A stretch of DNA of 64,000 nt, taken from positions 17,812-81,811 of the forward strand of contig CAIQOJ010000105.1 of the NCBI GenBank assembly GCA_903873395.1, given 5' to 3'. This document shows, one piece after another, positions 1 to 8,063 of this stretch. Each line of letters starts with the position of its first letter. Positions within the stretch are counted from its first letter, which is position 1. The notes beneath the pieces were generated by a model. That model was not told the DNA's origin. It saw nothing but the letters and a program-made list of their open reading frames with translations, and did not search any database. Origin of the DNA: an uncultured Acidimicrobiaceae bacterium (lineage in GTDB: Bacteria; Actinomycetota; Acidimicrobiia; Acidimicrobiales; RAAP-2). The translations under genes were made by a program, and so were the position numbers.

Positions 1-697
1 TGCTGGGGTGCATGCCCTCGACCAAGTCGTCCACGTCGACCTGCCTGCGGAGCGTTCAGCAGCGCTGGATCCCGCGGCGTTGATCAAGTCCCTCAATAGT
101 CAATTGGCGCCGTCCATCGTCGTGCGCGAGGCAGACGTCGCTCCGGCTGGGTTCGATGCTCGCCACTCGGCCACCGCACGTCGCTACCGGTATCTCGTCT
201 TGAACGCTCCGGTGCCCGATCCGCTGCTGGCCAGCCTGGTGTGGCACGTGGCTGAGCCACTCGACGACCGGGCCATGTCGGCCGCTGCCGATGCCTTGTT
301 GGGCGAACATGACTTCCGTTCGTTCTGTCGTCGGGTTCCCGGCACCGGTCCGGAGGACCCCATCACTCGGCGGGTGATCGATGCTCGCTGGACTCGCCTC
401 GACGGTCGACCGACCCACGCCCGCACGGCAGGCACCTCTCGGATCCTCGACGACAGCGTGGGAAAGGACCTCGGTCCGGCACTGGCTCCAGCGGTGGGCT
501 TCTTGTTGGCCTTCGAGATCGAAGCCAACGCCTTCTGTCACCAGATGGTCCGGTCGCTGGTGGGCACGCTGGTCGATGTTGGACGAGGACGCAAGCGCCC
601 ATCGGACATGCTCGACGTGCTGGATTCAGCGGACCGAGCTCAGGCGGGACAGCCCGCACCTCCGCAGGGTCTCACCCTGATGACCGTGCGCTACTGA
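1..697 (+). CDS. truA: tRNA pseudouridine synthase A, 5' truncated
   Basis: Converts U38-U40 of the tRNA anticodon arm to pseudouridine in the cytoplasm. The frame is already open at the window edge: its first residues read AGVHALDQVVHVDLP, the tail of the family motif GRTDAGVHA. The catalytic Asp of that motif therefore lies just upstream of the window and the GTG at 8 is an internal Val, not a start. Further TruA signatures follow: ARHSATARRYRYLV, GEHDFRSFCRR and, near the C-terminus, FCHQMVRSLVGTLVDVGRGR. The gene stops 228 bp before rplM, and truA next to rplM-rpsI is a common bacterial arrangement. Identification is secure; only the N-terminus is missing. Confidence 0.95.
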   Translation, partial: AGVHALDQVVHVDLPAERSAALDPAALIKSLNSQLAPSIVVREADVAPAGFDARHSATARRYRYLVLNAPVPDPLLASLVWHVAEPLDDRAMSAAADALLGEHDFRSFCRRVPGTGPEDPITRRVIDARWTRLDGRPTHARTAGTSRILDDSVGKDLGPALAPAVGFLLAFEIEANAFCHQMVRSLVGTLVDVGRGRKRPSDMLDVLDSADRAQAGQPAPPQGLTLMTVRY

Positions 698-762
698 ACA
701 GGGGATGATGCTGTCTCTGCCAGGCTGCTGGCGCCCGGTGAATATGAGGATCTGAGTCCGGC

Positions 763-792
763 TTGCTCCACCCAGGTCTGGCGACCTAGCAT
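763..792 (+). promoter_or_regulatory. Candidate promoter of rplM-rpsI
   Basis: TTGCTC at 763-768 and TAGCAT at 787-792 are separated by 18 nt, a good fit to a housekeeping sigma promoter. Transcription would start near 799, leaving a leader of about 125 nt before the TTG start of rplM. Predicted by eye only. Confidence 0.5.
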
Positions 793-804
793 GGGAGGTC
801 TTCG

Positions 805-867
805 GGTTGGCCCCGAGGGTGCTCCGTAGCGGCTGGTCCGTTCTCGCAGGACCACCGTTGGCCAACC
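805..867 (+). promoter_or_regulatory. Structured leader of the rplM-rpsI operon
   Basis: Two nested inverted repeats lie between the candidate promoter and rplM. The outer stem pairs GGTTGGCC (805-812) with GGCCAACC (860-867). The inner hairpin pairs GGTCC (835-839) with GGACC (849-853). L13 leaders that mediate ribosomal-protein autoregulation are known in other bacteria. That this leader acts the same way is an inference from position and pairing. Confidence 0.4.
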
Positions 868-925
868 GCCCCGGGTAGTCCGCCATGCGGTGACCCGGAC
901 ACCGAATCGAACCTAAGGATCTTCG

Positions 926-1393
926 TTGCGCACGTATACCCCCAAGCCCGCTGACATCACCCGGACGTGGCACGTCGTTGATGCCGACGGCCTGATCCTC
1001 GGACGCCTGGCCACCGAGGTGGCGGCCATCTTGCGTGGGAAGCACAAGCCGACGTTCGCCCCCAATGTCGACATGGGCGATCACGTCATCGTGATCAACG
1101 CCGACAAGATCGTGCTGAGTTCAGGCAAGGCCGAATCCAAGATGTCCTACCGCCACAGTGGCTACCCCGGCGGTCTGACGGCGACCAGCTACGCCGACCT
1201 CTTGGTCGACCGTGCCGACAACGTCGTGCGGGACGCCATCCGGGGCATGCTGCCCAAGAACCGACTTGGCCGCCAGATGGCTACCAAGCTCAAGGTCTAC
1301 CGTGGTGCCGAGCATCCCCACAGCGCCCAGGCGCCGACCCCGCTCGATCTCCCTGATGCCCGACGTACGGCGTCCACCCGAAGCGGCTCTTGA
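926..1393 (+). CDS. rplM: 50S ribosomal protein L13
   Basis: Structural protein of the large ribosomal subunit. The 155-residue product shows the L13 core: [16 protein letters not shown], the lysine-rich GKHKPTF, then [12 protein letters not shown] and the C-terminal [11 protein letters not shown] followed by [11 protein letters not shown]. The start is an uncommon TTG at 926, supported by an AAGGA box at 915-919 and by the normal family N-terminus MRTYTPKP. rpsI follows 56 bp later, the conserved L13-S9 operon order. The C-terminal tail after PHSAQAP is about ten residues longer than in many homologues. Confidence 0.97.
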   Translation: MRTYTPKPADITRTWHVVDADGLILGRLATEVAAILRGKHKPTFAPNVDMGDHVIVINADKIVLSSGKAESKMSYRHSGYPGGLTATSYADLLVDRADNVVRDAIRGMLPKNRLGRQMATKLKVYRGAEHPHSAQAPTPLDLPDARRTASTRSGS

Positions 1394-1449
1394 GCACGCC
1401 TCCGAACTGACCCTTCTCCGACCACACCAACGAACTCGAGGATCCCAAC

Positions 1450-1848
1450 GTGGCCACTGCCCCTCCACTCTGCCAGACCACCGGCCGCCGCAAGCAGGCC
1501 GTCGCCCGCGTGCGCTTCCGTCCGGGGTCTGGTGCCATCACCTGTAACGGCCACACCTTTGAGGAGTACTTCACCTCGGCCACTCACCGGATGATCGTGA
1601 CCGAGCCCCTGCGCCTGACCGAGACAGCCGAGTCGTGGGACATCGATGTCACCATCGATGGCGGCGGCGTCTCCGGCCAGGCCGGAGCCTTCCGTCTCGG
1701 CATCGCTCGGGCCCTGTGCGAACTCGACCCTGAGCTGCGCGGTGCGCTCAAGAAGGCCGGATTCCTGACCCGGGATGCTCGGGAGAAGGAGTCCAAGAAG
1801 TACGGCCTGAAGAAGGCCCGCAAGGCTCCGCAGTACTCCAAGCGGTAG
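1450..1848 (+). CDS. rpsI: 30S ribosomal protein S9
   Basis: Small-subunit protein whose C-terminal tail reaches the ribosomal P site. The 132-residue product contains [14 protein letters not shown], the [19 protein letters not shown] core and ends in [11 protein letters not shown], the basic tail with a terminal Arg that contacts P-site tRNA. It starts at GTG 1450 with GAGGA at 1438-1442. It is co-transcribed with rplM, and glmM begins only 4 bp after its stop, so the operon probably continues into amino-sugar synthesis. That order is frequent in actinobacteria. Confidence 0.97.
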   Translation: MATAPPLCQTTGRRKQAVARVRFRPGSGAITCNGHTFEEYFTSATHRMIVTEPLRLTETAESWDIDVTIDGGGVSGQAGAFRLGIARALCELDPELRGALKKAGFLTRDAREKESKKYGLKKARKAPQYSKR

Positions 1849-1852
1849 TCCT

Positions 1853-3256
1853 GTGGCCCGAACCCGGTTCGGTACCGACGGGGTCCGGGGTACGGCCAAC
1901 ACCGAGCTCACCCCTGAGCTGATCTTGGCCCTCGGTCGGGCCGTTGCCCGAACCATCACGGCTACCTCGTTTCTCATCGGTCGTGACACCCGCAAGTCGG
2001 GACCCATGCTGCAGGCCGCGCTCAGTGCCGGACTGACCAGCGAGGGGGCTGACGTCGTCGATGTTGGAGTACTGCCCACGCCCGCGCTGGCCTGGCTGTC
2101 TGCTCGTCGCGATCTACCCGCCGTCGTCATCAGTGCATCCCACAACCCCTTTGCCGACAACGGCATCAAGTTGTTCGGTGCCGGCGGGGTCAAGCTGTCC
2201 GAGCAGATCGAACAAGACATCGAAGAGGAACTCGACCGAATCCTGGACCCGATGGCCAAGGGCCCTCGGAGCCTGGAAGGCCACGGTGTGGGCACCGTTC
2301 GTAGCGAACCAGGCCTCGGCGAGCCCTATGTCGACTACCTGGTCGGGATCCTCGACGGACGCACGCTGGACGGCCTGCACGTGGTGGTGGACAGTGCCAA
2401 CGGGAGCGCGTCGGATGTTGCCGGCGATGTCTTCCGACGCCTGGGGGCCGAGGTGGACGTCATCGGTGACGAACCTGACGGCACGAATATCAATGCGGGA
2501 TGCGGTTCGACGTCCACCGAGCTCTTGGCCAATGCAGTGGTCGAGCACGGTGCCCACCTGGGACTGGCTCTCGACGGCGATGCTGATCGCCTGCTCGCTG
2601 TGGATTCGACCGGTCGCCTGGTCGACGGCGACGCTCTACTCGCCCTGTTCGCCCGTGATCTGGCCGAGCGGGGACAACTGGCCGGCAACACGGTGGTCGT
2701 CACGGTCATGTCGAACCTCGGCTTCCGGCTCGCCATGGAGGGGCTCGGCATCCACGTGGAGGAGACGTCGGTAGGCGATCGCCACGTACTGGCCGCACTC
2801 GACCAAGAAGGTCTGACCCTCGGCGGCGAGCAGTCCGGCCACATCATCTTTCGGCGGCTGGCCACTACGGGAGATGGCCTGTTGACGGGCTTGGTCCTGG
2901 CCGATCTCCTGGCCCGCAGCGGATCGAGCCTTACCGAGCTCCTCGACGGACTGGTCACGCCGGTGCCGCAGACCCTGGTCAACGTGCCCGGGGTGGATAC
3001 GTCGTTGCTCGAGGAGCTCGATGCCGTCCAGGCGGCCATCGCCGAAGAGGCGGAGGCGTTGGGGGAGACCGGCCGAGTCTTGGTTCGGGCCAGTGGCACC
3101 GAACCGGTGGTCCGAGTCATGGTTGAGTGCACAGAGCCCGGAGCCGCCGAAGCCGTGGCTTCACGCCTGTCCACGCTCATCGCCCATGAGTTGACCTTGG
3201 CTGCCGTCACCAGGGACCAGGCCGCAGCTGAGGCTGCCGAGATCGAACAGGCCTAG
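1853..3256 (+). CDS. glmM: Phosphoglucosamine mutase
   Basis: Interconverts glucosamine-6-phosphate and glucosamine-1-phosphate on the route to UDP-GlcNAc for peptidoglycan. The 467-residue alpha-D-phosphohexomutase starts with RFGTDGVRGTAN. It has the phosphoserine loop ISASHNPFADNGIK with active Ser96, the metal loop DGDADR (LALDGDADRLLAVD), the sugar loop GEQSGHII and the phosphate-binding loop RASGTEPVVRVMVE near the C-terminus. The GTG start at 1853 lies 4 bp after rpsI, so translation is probably coupled. glmS, encoding the preceding pathway step, follows after a 210 bp gap. Confidence 0.96.
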   Translation: MARTRFGTDGVRGTANTELTPELILALGRAVARTITATSFLIGRDTRKSGPMLQAALSAGLTSEGADVVDVGVLPTPALAWLSARRDLPAVVISASHNPFADNGIKLFGAGGVKLSEQIEQDIEEELDRILDPMAKGPRSLEGHGVGTVRSEPGLGEPYVDYLVGILDGRTLDGLHVVVDSANGSASDVAGDVFRRLGAEVDVIGDEPDGTNINAGCGSTSTELLANAVVEHGAHLGLALDGDADRLLAVDSTGRLVDGDALLALFARDLAERGQLAGNTVVVTVMSNLGFRLAMEGLGIHVEETSVGDRHVLAALDQEGLTLGGEQSGHIIFRRLATTGDGLLTGLVLADLLARSGSSLTELLDGLVTPVPQTLVNVPGVDTSLLEELDAVQAAIAEEAEALGETGRVLVRASGTEPVVRVMVECTEPGAAEAVASRLSTLIAHELTLAAVTRDQAAAEAAEIEQA

Positions 3257-3301
3257 ATCCACGTCCGAACGGTGCGCCATCAGCCCGAGGCTGGGAACCG
3301 A

Positions 3302-3349
3302 TCAGATGCACCACTGGTCAGATGCACCACTGGTCAGAGACACCACTGG
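3302..3349 (+). repeat. Three tandem 16-bp repeats between glmM and glmS
   Basis: The unit TCAGATGCACCACTGG occurs at 3302-3317 and 3318-3333, and with changes (TCAGAGACACCACTGG) at 3334-3349. It begins 46 bp after the glmM stop. There are no unique spacers, so it is a minisatellite and not a CRISPR. No function is evident. Confidence 0.85.
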
Positions 3350-3452
3350 CGGTGGTTGGTGGCTTGGCGCTGATCTGGTGAGGCGTCCGACCACGATGGC
3401 GCCTGCGTTCACCACGACGGACACGTCCTATCGGAGGGGTGGCCCTCCCAAG

Positions 3453-3458
3453 TAGGTT
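3453..3458 (+). promoter_or_regulatory. -10 box, leaderless start of glmS
   Basis: TAGGTT lies 8 nt before the glmS ATG and no ribosome-binding site is visible between them, so the mRNA probably begins at or next to the start codon. The same TANNNT-N5-9-start layout precedes many genes in this window. Confidence 0.55.
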
Positions 3459-3466
3459 GGTCACCC

Positions 3467-5344
3467 ATGTGCGGCATCATCGGCATCACCTGCGGCAGCG
3501 AACCACGAGAGTCGAGTCATGGAGTGCTCGACGTCCTCGTGGAGGGCCTGGCCCGTCTCGAGTACCGGGGATACGACTCTGCCGGCCTGGCTGTGGTCGG
3601 AGCCGATCCAGCGGCACCGCTGTGGCGAGTGCGGGCTGCTGACGGGACCCACTCGCTCGATGTCGTGGCCAAGCGGGCGGACGAGGCACCCACTGAAGCG
3701 ACGGCAGGAATCGGACACACCCGGTGGGCCACCCATGGACGCCCGAACGAGGGCAACGCCCACCCCCACGCCGACTGCACCGGCCGCATCGCCTTGGTGC
3801 ACAACGGCATCATCGAGAACCACGTCGAGTTGGCCGACGAGCTGATCGCCGATGGCCACACCATGGCGTCGGAGACCGACACCGAGGTGCTGGCTCACCT
3901 GATCGAAGCGAATTTGGCCGCTGATCCGTCTCGCACCCTGGCCGATGCTGTCCGTGCCTCGCTTCCCCGGGTGCGAGGCGCCTTCGCCCTGGCCGTCATC
4001 CATGCGGCGGAACCGGGTGTGATCGTGGCGGCGCGCCGGGTATCACCACTGATCATGGGGATCGCTGACGGTGCGGCATTCTTGGCCTCGGACATCCCAG
4101 CCATCTTGGGTCTGACCCACGACTTCTTCGTTCTTGACGACGACCGGGTGGCCGAGCTCCGGCCGGGTTCGATCTCGGTCACCACTCTCGATGGAACGGC
4201 CGCCGAACCGAAACCGCTCCATGTCGATTGGGACCTCGATGCCGCCCGCAAGGACGGCTACGACGACTTCATGGACAAAGAGATCCACGAGCAGCCCACT
4301 GCGGTGGCTGACACGCTGCGGGACCGGGTACTCCCTGACGGGACCCTGGTACTCGACGAAGTCCGCATCACCAACGATGAACTGGCCGCCATCGACAACG
4401 TCTTCGTGGTTGCCTGCGGATCGAGTTTTCACGCCGGACTCATGGCCAAGTACGCCATCGAGCGCTGGGCCCGCCTGCCCGTGCAGGTCGACATCGCCTC
4501 GGAGTTTCGCTACCGAGACCCAGTCCTCGACAGCCGCACCCTGGTCATCGGGGTCAGCCAGTCCGGCGAGACGGTCGATACGTTCCAAGCCATCGTCGAG
4601 GCCAAGCGACTCGGGGCCAAGGTGCTGGTCATCTCCAATGTGGTCGACTCTTCGATGGCCCGTGAAGCCGATGCCGTGCTCTATACCCGTGCCGGTCCCG
4701 AGATCGGTGTGGCCGCCACCAAGACCCATGTGGCCCAGATCACCGCCCTCGAGATCCTGGCCCTCTATCTGGCCCAGGCCCGAGAGACCCTGTCGCCGAC
4801 TGAAGCCCGGGATCTCCTCAGCGCCATGGGTGCACTGCCTGGCAAGGTGGCCGATGCCGTGGCCAGAGCCGGAGCCGTCCACACTGTCGCCGAGGCCTAT
4901 CGCGATGCCTCGGCCTTCATCTTCTTGGGACGTCACGTGGGCTATCCGGTGGCCCTCGAGGGAGCCCTCAAGCTCAAGGAGATCTCCTATCTCCGGGCCG
5001 AGGGCTTTCCTGCCGGCGAACTCAAGCACGGGCCCATCGCATTGATTGAACCGGGAACGGTGGTCGTCGGTGTGGCCACCCGCACGCCGGTGTGGGAGAA
5101 GATGATCTCCAACGTCGCCGAGGTGAAGAGCCGTGGCGCCTCGGTGATCGTGGTGGCCGATGACGGCGATGACGAGACGGCTCGCCATGCCGATGCCGTC
5201 TTGTGGGTGCCGGCCACCGAACCGCTGTTCTCCCCGTTGGTCGATGTCGTGCCGTTGCAGCAGTTCGCCCATTCGATGGCCCGACTCCACGGCCTTGACG
5301 TAGATCGTCCTCGCAATCTGGCCAAGACGGTCACTGTCGAGTGA
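3467..5344 (+). CDS. glmS: Glutamine--fructose-6-phosphate aminotransferase (isomerizing)
   Basis: Makes glucosamine-6-phosphate from fructose-6-phosphate and glutamine, the first committed step of UDP-GlcNAc synthesis. The 625-residue product begins MCGIIGI with the N-terminal nucleophile Cys2 and carries the class II amidotransferase motif GIGHTRWATHGRPNEGNAHPH. Two SIS sugar-isomerase domains follow, with CGSSFHAGL, GVSQSGETVDT and the second-domain GRHVGYPVALEGALKLKEISY. It ends LAKTVTVE, as is usual. The stop overlaps acpS by 4 nt (GTGA). No glmS ribozyme is expected, because there is almost no 5' leader. Confidence 0.97.
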   Translation: MCGIIGITCGSEPRESSHGVLDVLVEGLARLEYRGYDSAGLAVVGADPAAPLWRVRAADGTHSLDVVAKRADEAPTEATAGIGHTRWATHGRPNEGNAHPHADCTGRIALVHNGIIENHVELADELIADGHTMASETDTEVLAHLIEANLAADPSRTLADAVRASLPRVRGAFALAVIHAAEPGVIVAARRVSPLIMGIADGAAFLASDIPAILGLTHDFFVLDDDRVAELRPGSISVTTLDGTAAEPKPLHVDWDLDAARKDGYDDFMDKEIHEQPTAVADTLRDRVLPDGTLVLDEVRITNDELAAIDNVFVVACGSSFHAGLMAKYAIERWARLPVQVDIASEFRYRDPVLDSRTLVIGVSQSGETVDTFQAIVEAKRLGAKVLVISNVVDSSMAREADAVLYTRAGPEIGVAATKTHVAQITALEILALYLAQARETLSPTEARDLLSAMGALPGKVADAVARAGAVHTVAEAYRDASAFIFLGRHVGYPVALEGALKLKEISYLRAEGFPAGELKHGPIALIEPGTVVVGVATRTPVWEKMISNVAEVKSRGASVIVVADDGDDETARHADAVLWVPATEPLFSPLVDVVPLQQFAHSMARLHGLDVDRPRNLAKTVTVE

Positions 5345-5895
5345 GCGACACCGGGCCCGACGCCTCGGTGGACGGCGGGCCTGCAGCGCTCGAAGCGGCC
5401 TTGCTGGCCGGCCTGGTCGAGACGGTGGCATCGTCGCCGGGCCCGATGCGTGGCATCGGTGTCGGTGATGCCGGATTCGGTGATCCCGGAGTCGGTGTTG
5501 CCGGGGTCCGCGGCGTCGGGATCGACGTTGTCGACCTGGCTCGGTTCCGTGCGGTCCTGGATCGGAGACCGGGCTTGGTCTCGCGCCTGTTCACCCCAGC
5601 CGAACAGACCTACGCCAACCTTGTTCCCGATCCGGTGCCCCGTCTGGCCACCCGATTCGCAGCTAAGGAGGCCACGATGAAGGCGCTCGGGGTCGGGCTC
5701 GGGGCGTTCGGCTTCCACGACGCGGCGGTGGTCCGAGACGGTCGTGACGCGCCGACCCTGGTGGTCACCGGAGCTGCTGCTTCGTTGGCCGAAGTGGCAG
5801 GCGTGGGCGGGTGGCACCTGGCCCTCACCCACTCCGATCTGGTGGCTGCCGCTGTGGTGGTGGCCGTGGTGCGACCTACGGCCGTCTGGCTCTAG
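5341..5895 (+). CDS. acpS: Holo-[acyl-carrier-protein] synthase
   Basis: Transfers 4'-phosphopantetheine from CoA to the serine of acyl carrier protein. The family core starts only at about residue 59 with GVGIDVVDLARF, whose Asp binds magnesium. The second signature FAAKEATMKALG supplies the catalytic Glu/Lys, and HLALTHSDLVAAAVVVA closes the fold. With the GTG at 5341 (GTGA overlap with glmS) there is an unusual Gly/Val-rich N-terminal extension of about 58 residues containing degenerate GVGDAGFGDPGVGVAG repeats. An in-frame ATG at 5446 would shorten it to about 23 residues, so the start is uncertain. The function is secure. Confidence 0.9.
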   Translation: MSDTGPDASVDGGPAALEAALLAGLVETVASSPGPMRGIGVGDAGFGDPGVGVAGVRGVGIDVVDLARFRAVLDRRPGLVSRLFTPAEQTYANLVPDPVPRLATRFAAKEATMKALGVGLGAFGFHDAAVVRDGRDAPTLVVTGAAASLAEVAGVGGWHLALTHSDLVAAAVVVAVVRPTAVWL

Positions 5896-5915
5896 CCGGG
5901 CTGGCGCGAGCGCTC

Positions 5916-5921
5916 TAGCGT
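5916..5921 (+). promoter_or_regulatory. -10 box, leaderless start of nnr
   Basis: TAGCGT lies 7 nt before the ATG at 5929, with no Shine-Dalgarno sequence between them. Confidence 0.5.
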
Positions 5922-5928
5922 CACCTGC

Positions 5929-7293
5929 ATGCGACCGGTCCTGACCACGGCAGAGATGGCTGACGTCGATGCCCGGGCACTCGAGACAACGATGCTCGAC
6001 GTCCTGGTGGAGCGGGCAGGCACTGCGGTGGCTCTGGCCGCCGTCGATCTGATGGGTGGCTCCTACGGACGTCGGGTGGTGGCCATCTGCGGCAAGGGCA
6101 ACAACGGAGCAGACGGGCGGGTGGCGGCCCGCCGGCTCGAGGCACGCGGGGCCAAGGTGATGGTGGTGCCGGCAGGGTCACCGGACCCCATCGGCAAGCA
6201 GGGGCTGCAGATCGACCTGGTCATCGACGCCGCCTACGGCACTGGGTTTCGAGGCACCTACGAGGCGCCCCCGGTGGCGTCGGGAGTTCCGGTGCTAGCC
6301 GTGGACATACCCTCAGGAGTAGCGGGAGACACCGGTGTGGCGCAGGGTCGACCACTGGCCGCGGTGCGGACGGTCACGTTCGTGGCGGCTAAGCCCGGAC
6401 TGCTCATGGGGGATGGCGCCCGCCTCGCCGGTGACGTCGTCGTGGTCGATATCGGCCTCAACGGCAAGGGATCGTCGATCGGCTGGATGGAGGATGCAGA
6501 TATCGCTGCGCTGTTGCCACCCCGGCCGGTGGATGGGCACAAGTGGTCGGCTGCCGTGCTTGTCGTGGCTGGTTCGCCAGGGATGACCGGGGCAGCTCAG
6601 TTATGCGCTCGCTCGGCCTTTCGGGCTGGGTCTGGCATGGTGAGGCTCGGGGTACCTGGTGGGGCCCTGGGCGACCTGGATGCCGGGGAGGCGGTCGGCG
6701 TGGCCTTGGCTGACGTGGGTTGGGCGGATGCCGCGCTCGAGGCGGCCGAGAGGTGTCGGGCGTTGGTGGTGGGGCCCGGCCTGGGTCGGGCCGAACACAC
6801 GGGTGACGACGTTCGGCGTCTGCTGGCTGCCGCCAAGGTGCCGGTCGTGGTCGATGCTGATGGACTGGCTGGGCTCGGCCGGGTTGATCGGATGCCGATA
6901 TCGCTGGAAGCGCCGGTGGTCCTTACGCCACACGACGGCGAGTACGCAGCGTTGCTCGGGGAGCCTCCTGGGCCCGACCGCGTTGAGGCGGCACGTCGGC
7001 TGGCCACCGCCACCGGGTGTATCGCCTTGGTCAAGGGGTCCACCACTGCAGTGGCTGATCCGTCGGGCCGGGTGTTGGTGGCTACTGAAGGGACTCCGGC
7101 CCTGGCCACGGCCGGGTCAGGTGACGTGCTGTCCGGGGTGATCGCCGCCTTCTTGGCCCGGGGCATGCCCCCGCTCGAAGCCGCAGCACTGGCCGCTCAC
7201 GTGCACGGCCGGGCTGGCCAGCTGGGGCCTCGGTCCGGCACGGTGGCTGGTGACCTACCGATGTTGGTGGCCCAGGTACTTGACGAGCGATAG
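5929..7293 (+). CDS. nnr: Bifunctional NAD(P)H-hydrate epimerase / ADP-dependent NAD(P)H-hydrate dehydratase
   Basis: Repairs hydrated NADH and NADPH. The N-terminal YjeF_N half (about residues 1-190) epimerises the hydrate and shows ICGKGNNGADGRVAARRL and VDIPSGVAGDTG. The C-terminal ribokinase-like half (about 195-454) dehydrates it and shows HKWSAAVLVVAGSPGMTGAA, VVVDADGL, LTPHDGEYAAL and the nucleotide loop TAGSGDVLSGVIAAFLARG. At 454 residues it is compact for the fusion, mainly because the epimerase half is short. It sits between acpS and the tsaE group, a frequent actinobacterial neighbourhood. A run of 15-bp repeats starts at its stop codon. Confidence 0.93.
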   Translation: MRPVLTTAEMADVDARALETTMLDVLVERAGTAVALAAVDLMGGSYGRRVVAICGKGNNGADGRVAARRLEARGAKVMVVPAGSPDPIGKQGLQIDLVIDAAYGTGFRGTYEAPPVASGVPVLAVDIPSGVAGDTGVAQGRPLAAVRTVTFVAAKPGLLMGDGARLAGDVVVVDIGLNGKGSSIGWMEDADIAALLPPRPVDGHKWSAAVLVVAGSPGMTGAAQLCARSAFRAGSGMVRLGVPGGALGDLDAGEAVGVALADVGWADAALEAAERCRALVVGPGLGRAEHTGDDVRRLLAAAKVPVVVDADGLAGLGRVDRMPISLEAPVVLTPHDGEYAALLGEPPGPDRVEAARRLATATGCIALVKGSTTAVADPSGRVLVATEGTPALATAGSGDVLSGVIAAFLARGMPPLEAAALAAHVHGRAGQLGPRSGTVAGDLPMLVAQVLDER

Positions 7294-7338
7294 GGCCACT
7301 GAACCAGAGGCCACGGAACCAGAGGCCACTGAAGCGCA
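7294..7338 (+). repeat. Three tandem 15-bp repeats right after the nnr stop codon
   Basis: The unit GGCCACTGAACCAGA begins on the base after the TAG stop (7291-7293). Copies lie at 7294-7308, 7309-7323 (one change) and 7324-7338 (degenerate 3' end). It resembles the stop-associated repeats after tsaD, the UPF0182 gene and the second COQ4-like gene. Confidence 0.8.
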
Positions 7339-7448
7339 GGCCGAGATGTGAACCACGGGCCCTCGGGGCGACGGACCACGCCGGCCTCTTCACGGGTGCC
7401 CGACCCGGTGGTCAAGGTGAGGACAGACCGAGAGTCCACAACGCCGGG

Positions 7449-7454
7449 TACCAT
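7449..7454 (+). promoter_or_regulatory. -10 box, leaderless start of tsaE
   Basis: TACCAT lies 6 nt before the GTG at 7461, with no ribosome-binding site. It probably drives tsaE-tsaB-rimI. Confidence 0.5.
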
Positions 7455-7460
7455 GCGCCG

Positions 7461-8063
7461 GTGTCCGGCTCCGATCCATTCGTGCGCTCTCACGGAAGTG
7501 CGGTCGCCTCGCAGCCATCCCAATCTTCGCAGCCAGCCCCTGCTGGTAGATCGGGCCCCGTGGTCACCTGTGTCACCCGATCGGCTGAGGCCACCAAGGA
7601 GCTCGCAGGCCAACTGGTCGTGCTCATGGTCCCCGGTGACGTGGTGCTGCTCTCGGGTGACCTGGGTGCAGGAAAGACCACCTTCTCCCAAGGGGTGGGC
7701 CGAGCGCTCGGTGTGGACGAGCCCGTGACCAGTCCGACGTTCACCCTGGTCCGCCACTATGAAGTCGAACCAGGACCTGCCGGGGTGCGGACGTTGCTTC
7801 ACGCCGACATCTACCGGCTCGACCATCTTGGCGAGATTGCCGATCTCGGCCTGGGTCAGCTTGTTGAAGACGGCGGGGTGGCTCTGGTGGAATGGGGTGA
7901 AGCGGCAGAGCCGGTCCTGGGAAGCGGTGCGCTGCTTGTCTCTATCGAGGCCGATCCCGAAGACGAGGGCGTCAGGATGCTCCATCTTTCGGGCTTGGCT
8001 GGCGGTTGGAGCGACCGATGGGACCGCCTGATTGCTGCCGTGACGCCGTGGTGGTCGTCATGA
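7461..8063 (+). CDS. tsaE: tRNA threonylcarbamoyladenosine biosynthesis ATPase TsaE
   Basis: P-loop ATPase that works with TsaB and TsaD in making t6A37 on ANN-decoding tRNAs. The Walker A motif is GDLGAGKTTFSQGVGRALG, followed by the family segments VTSPTFTLVRHYE and LHADIYRLD and by ALVEWGE, typical of the family. At 200 residues it is longer than the usual 150-160, from a roughly 45-residue low-complexity N-terminus and a C-terminal tail. The stop overlaps tsaB as ATGA, so the two are translationally coupled, and rimI and tsaD complete the usual set. Confidence 0.94.
   Translation: MSGSDPFVRSHGSAVASQPSQSSQPAPAGRSGPVVTCVTRSAEATKELAGQLVVLMVPGDVVLLSGDLGAGKTTFSQGVGRALGVDEPVTSPTFTLVRHYEVEPGPAGVRTLLHADIYRLDHLGEIADLGLGQLVEDGGVALVEWGEAAEPVLGSGALLVSIEADPEDEGVRMLHLSGLAGGWSDRWDRLIAAVTPWWSS

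Noticed and set aside
3257..3466. glmS ribozyme upstream of glmS
   Set aside because: A -10 box 8 nt from the start codon implies almost no leader, and the gap holds only a minisatellite.
4043..5431. 462-codon open frame antisense to glmS
   Set aside because: Shadow of glmS codon bias; no recognisable domain.
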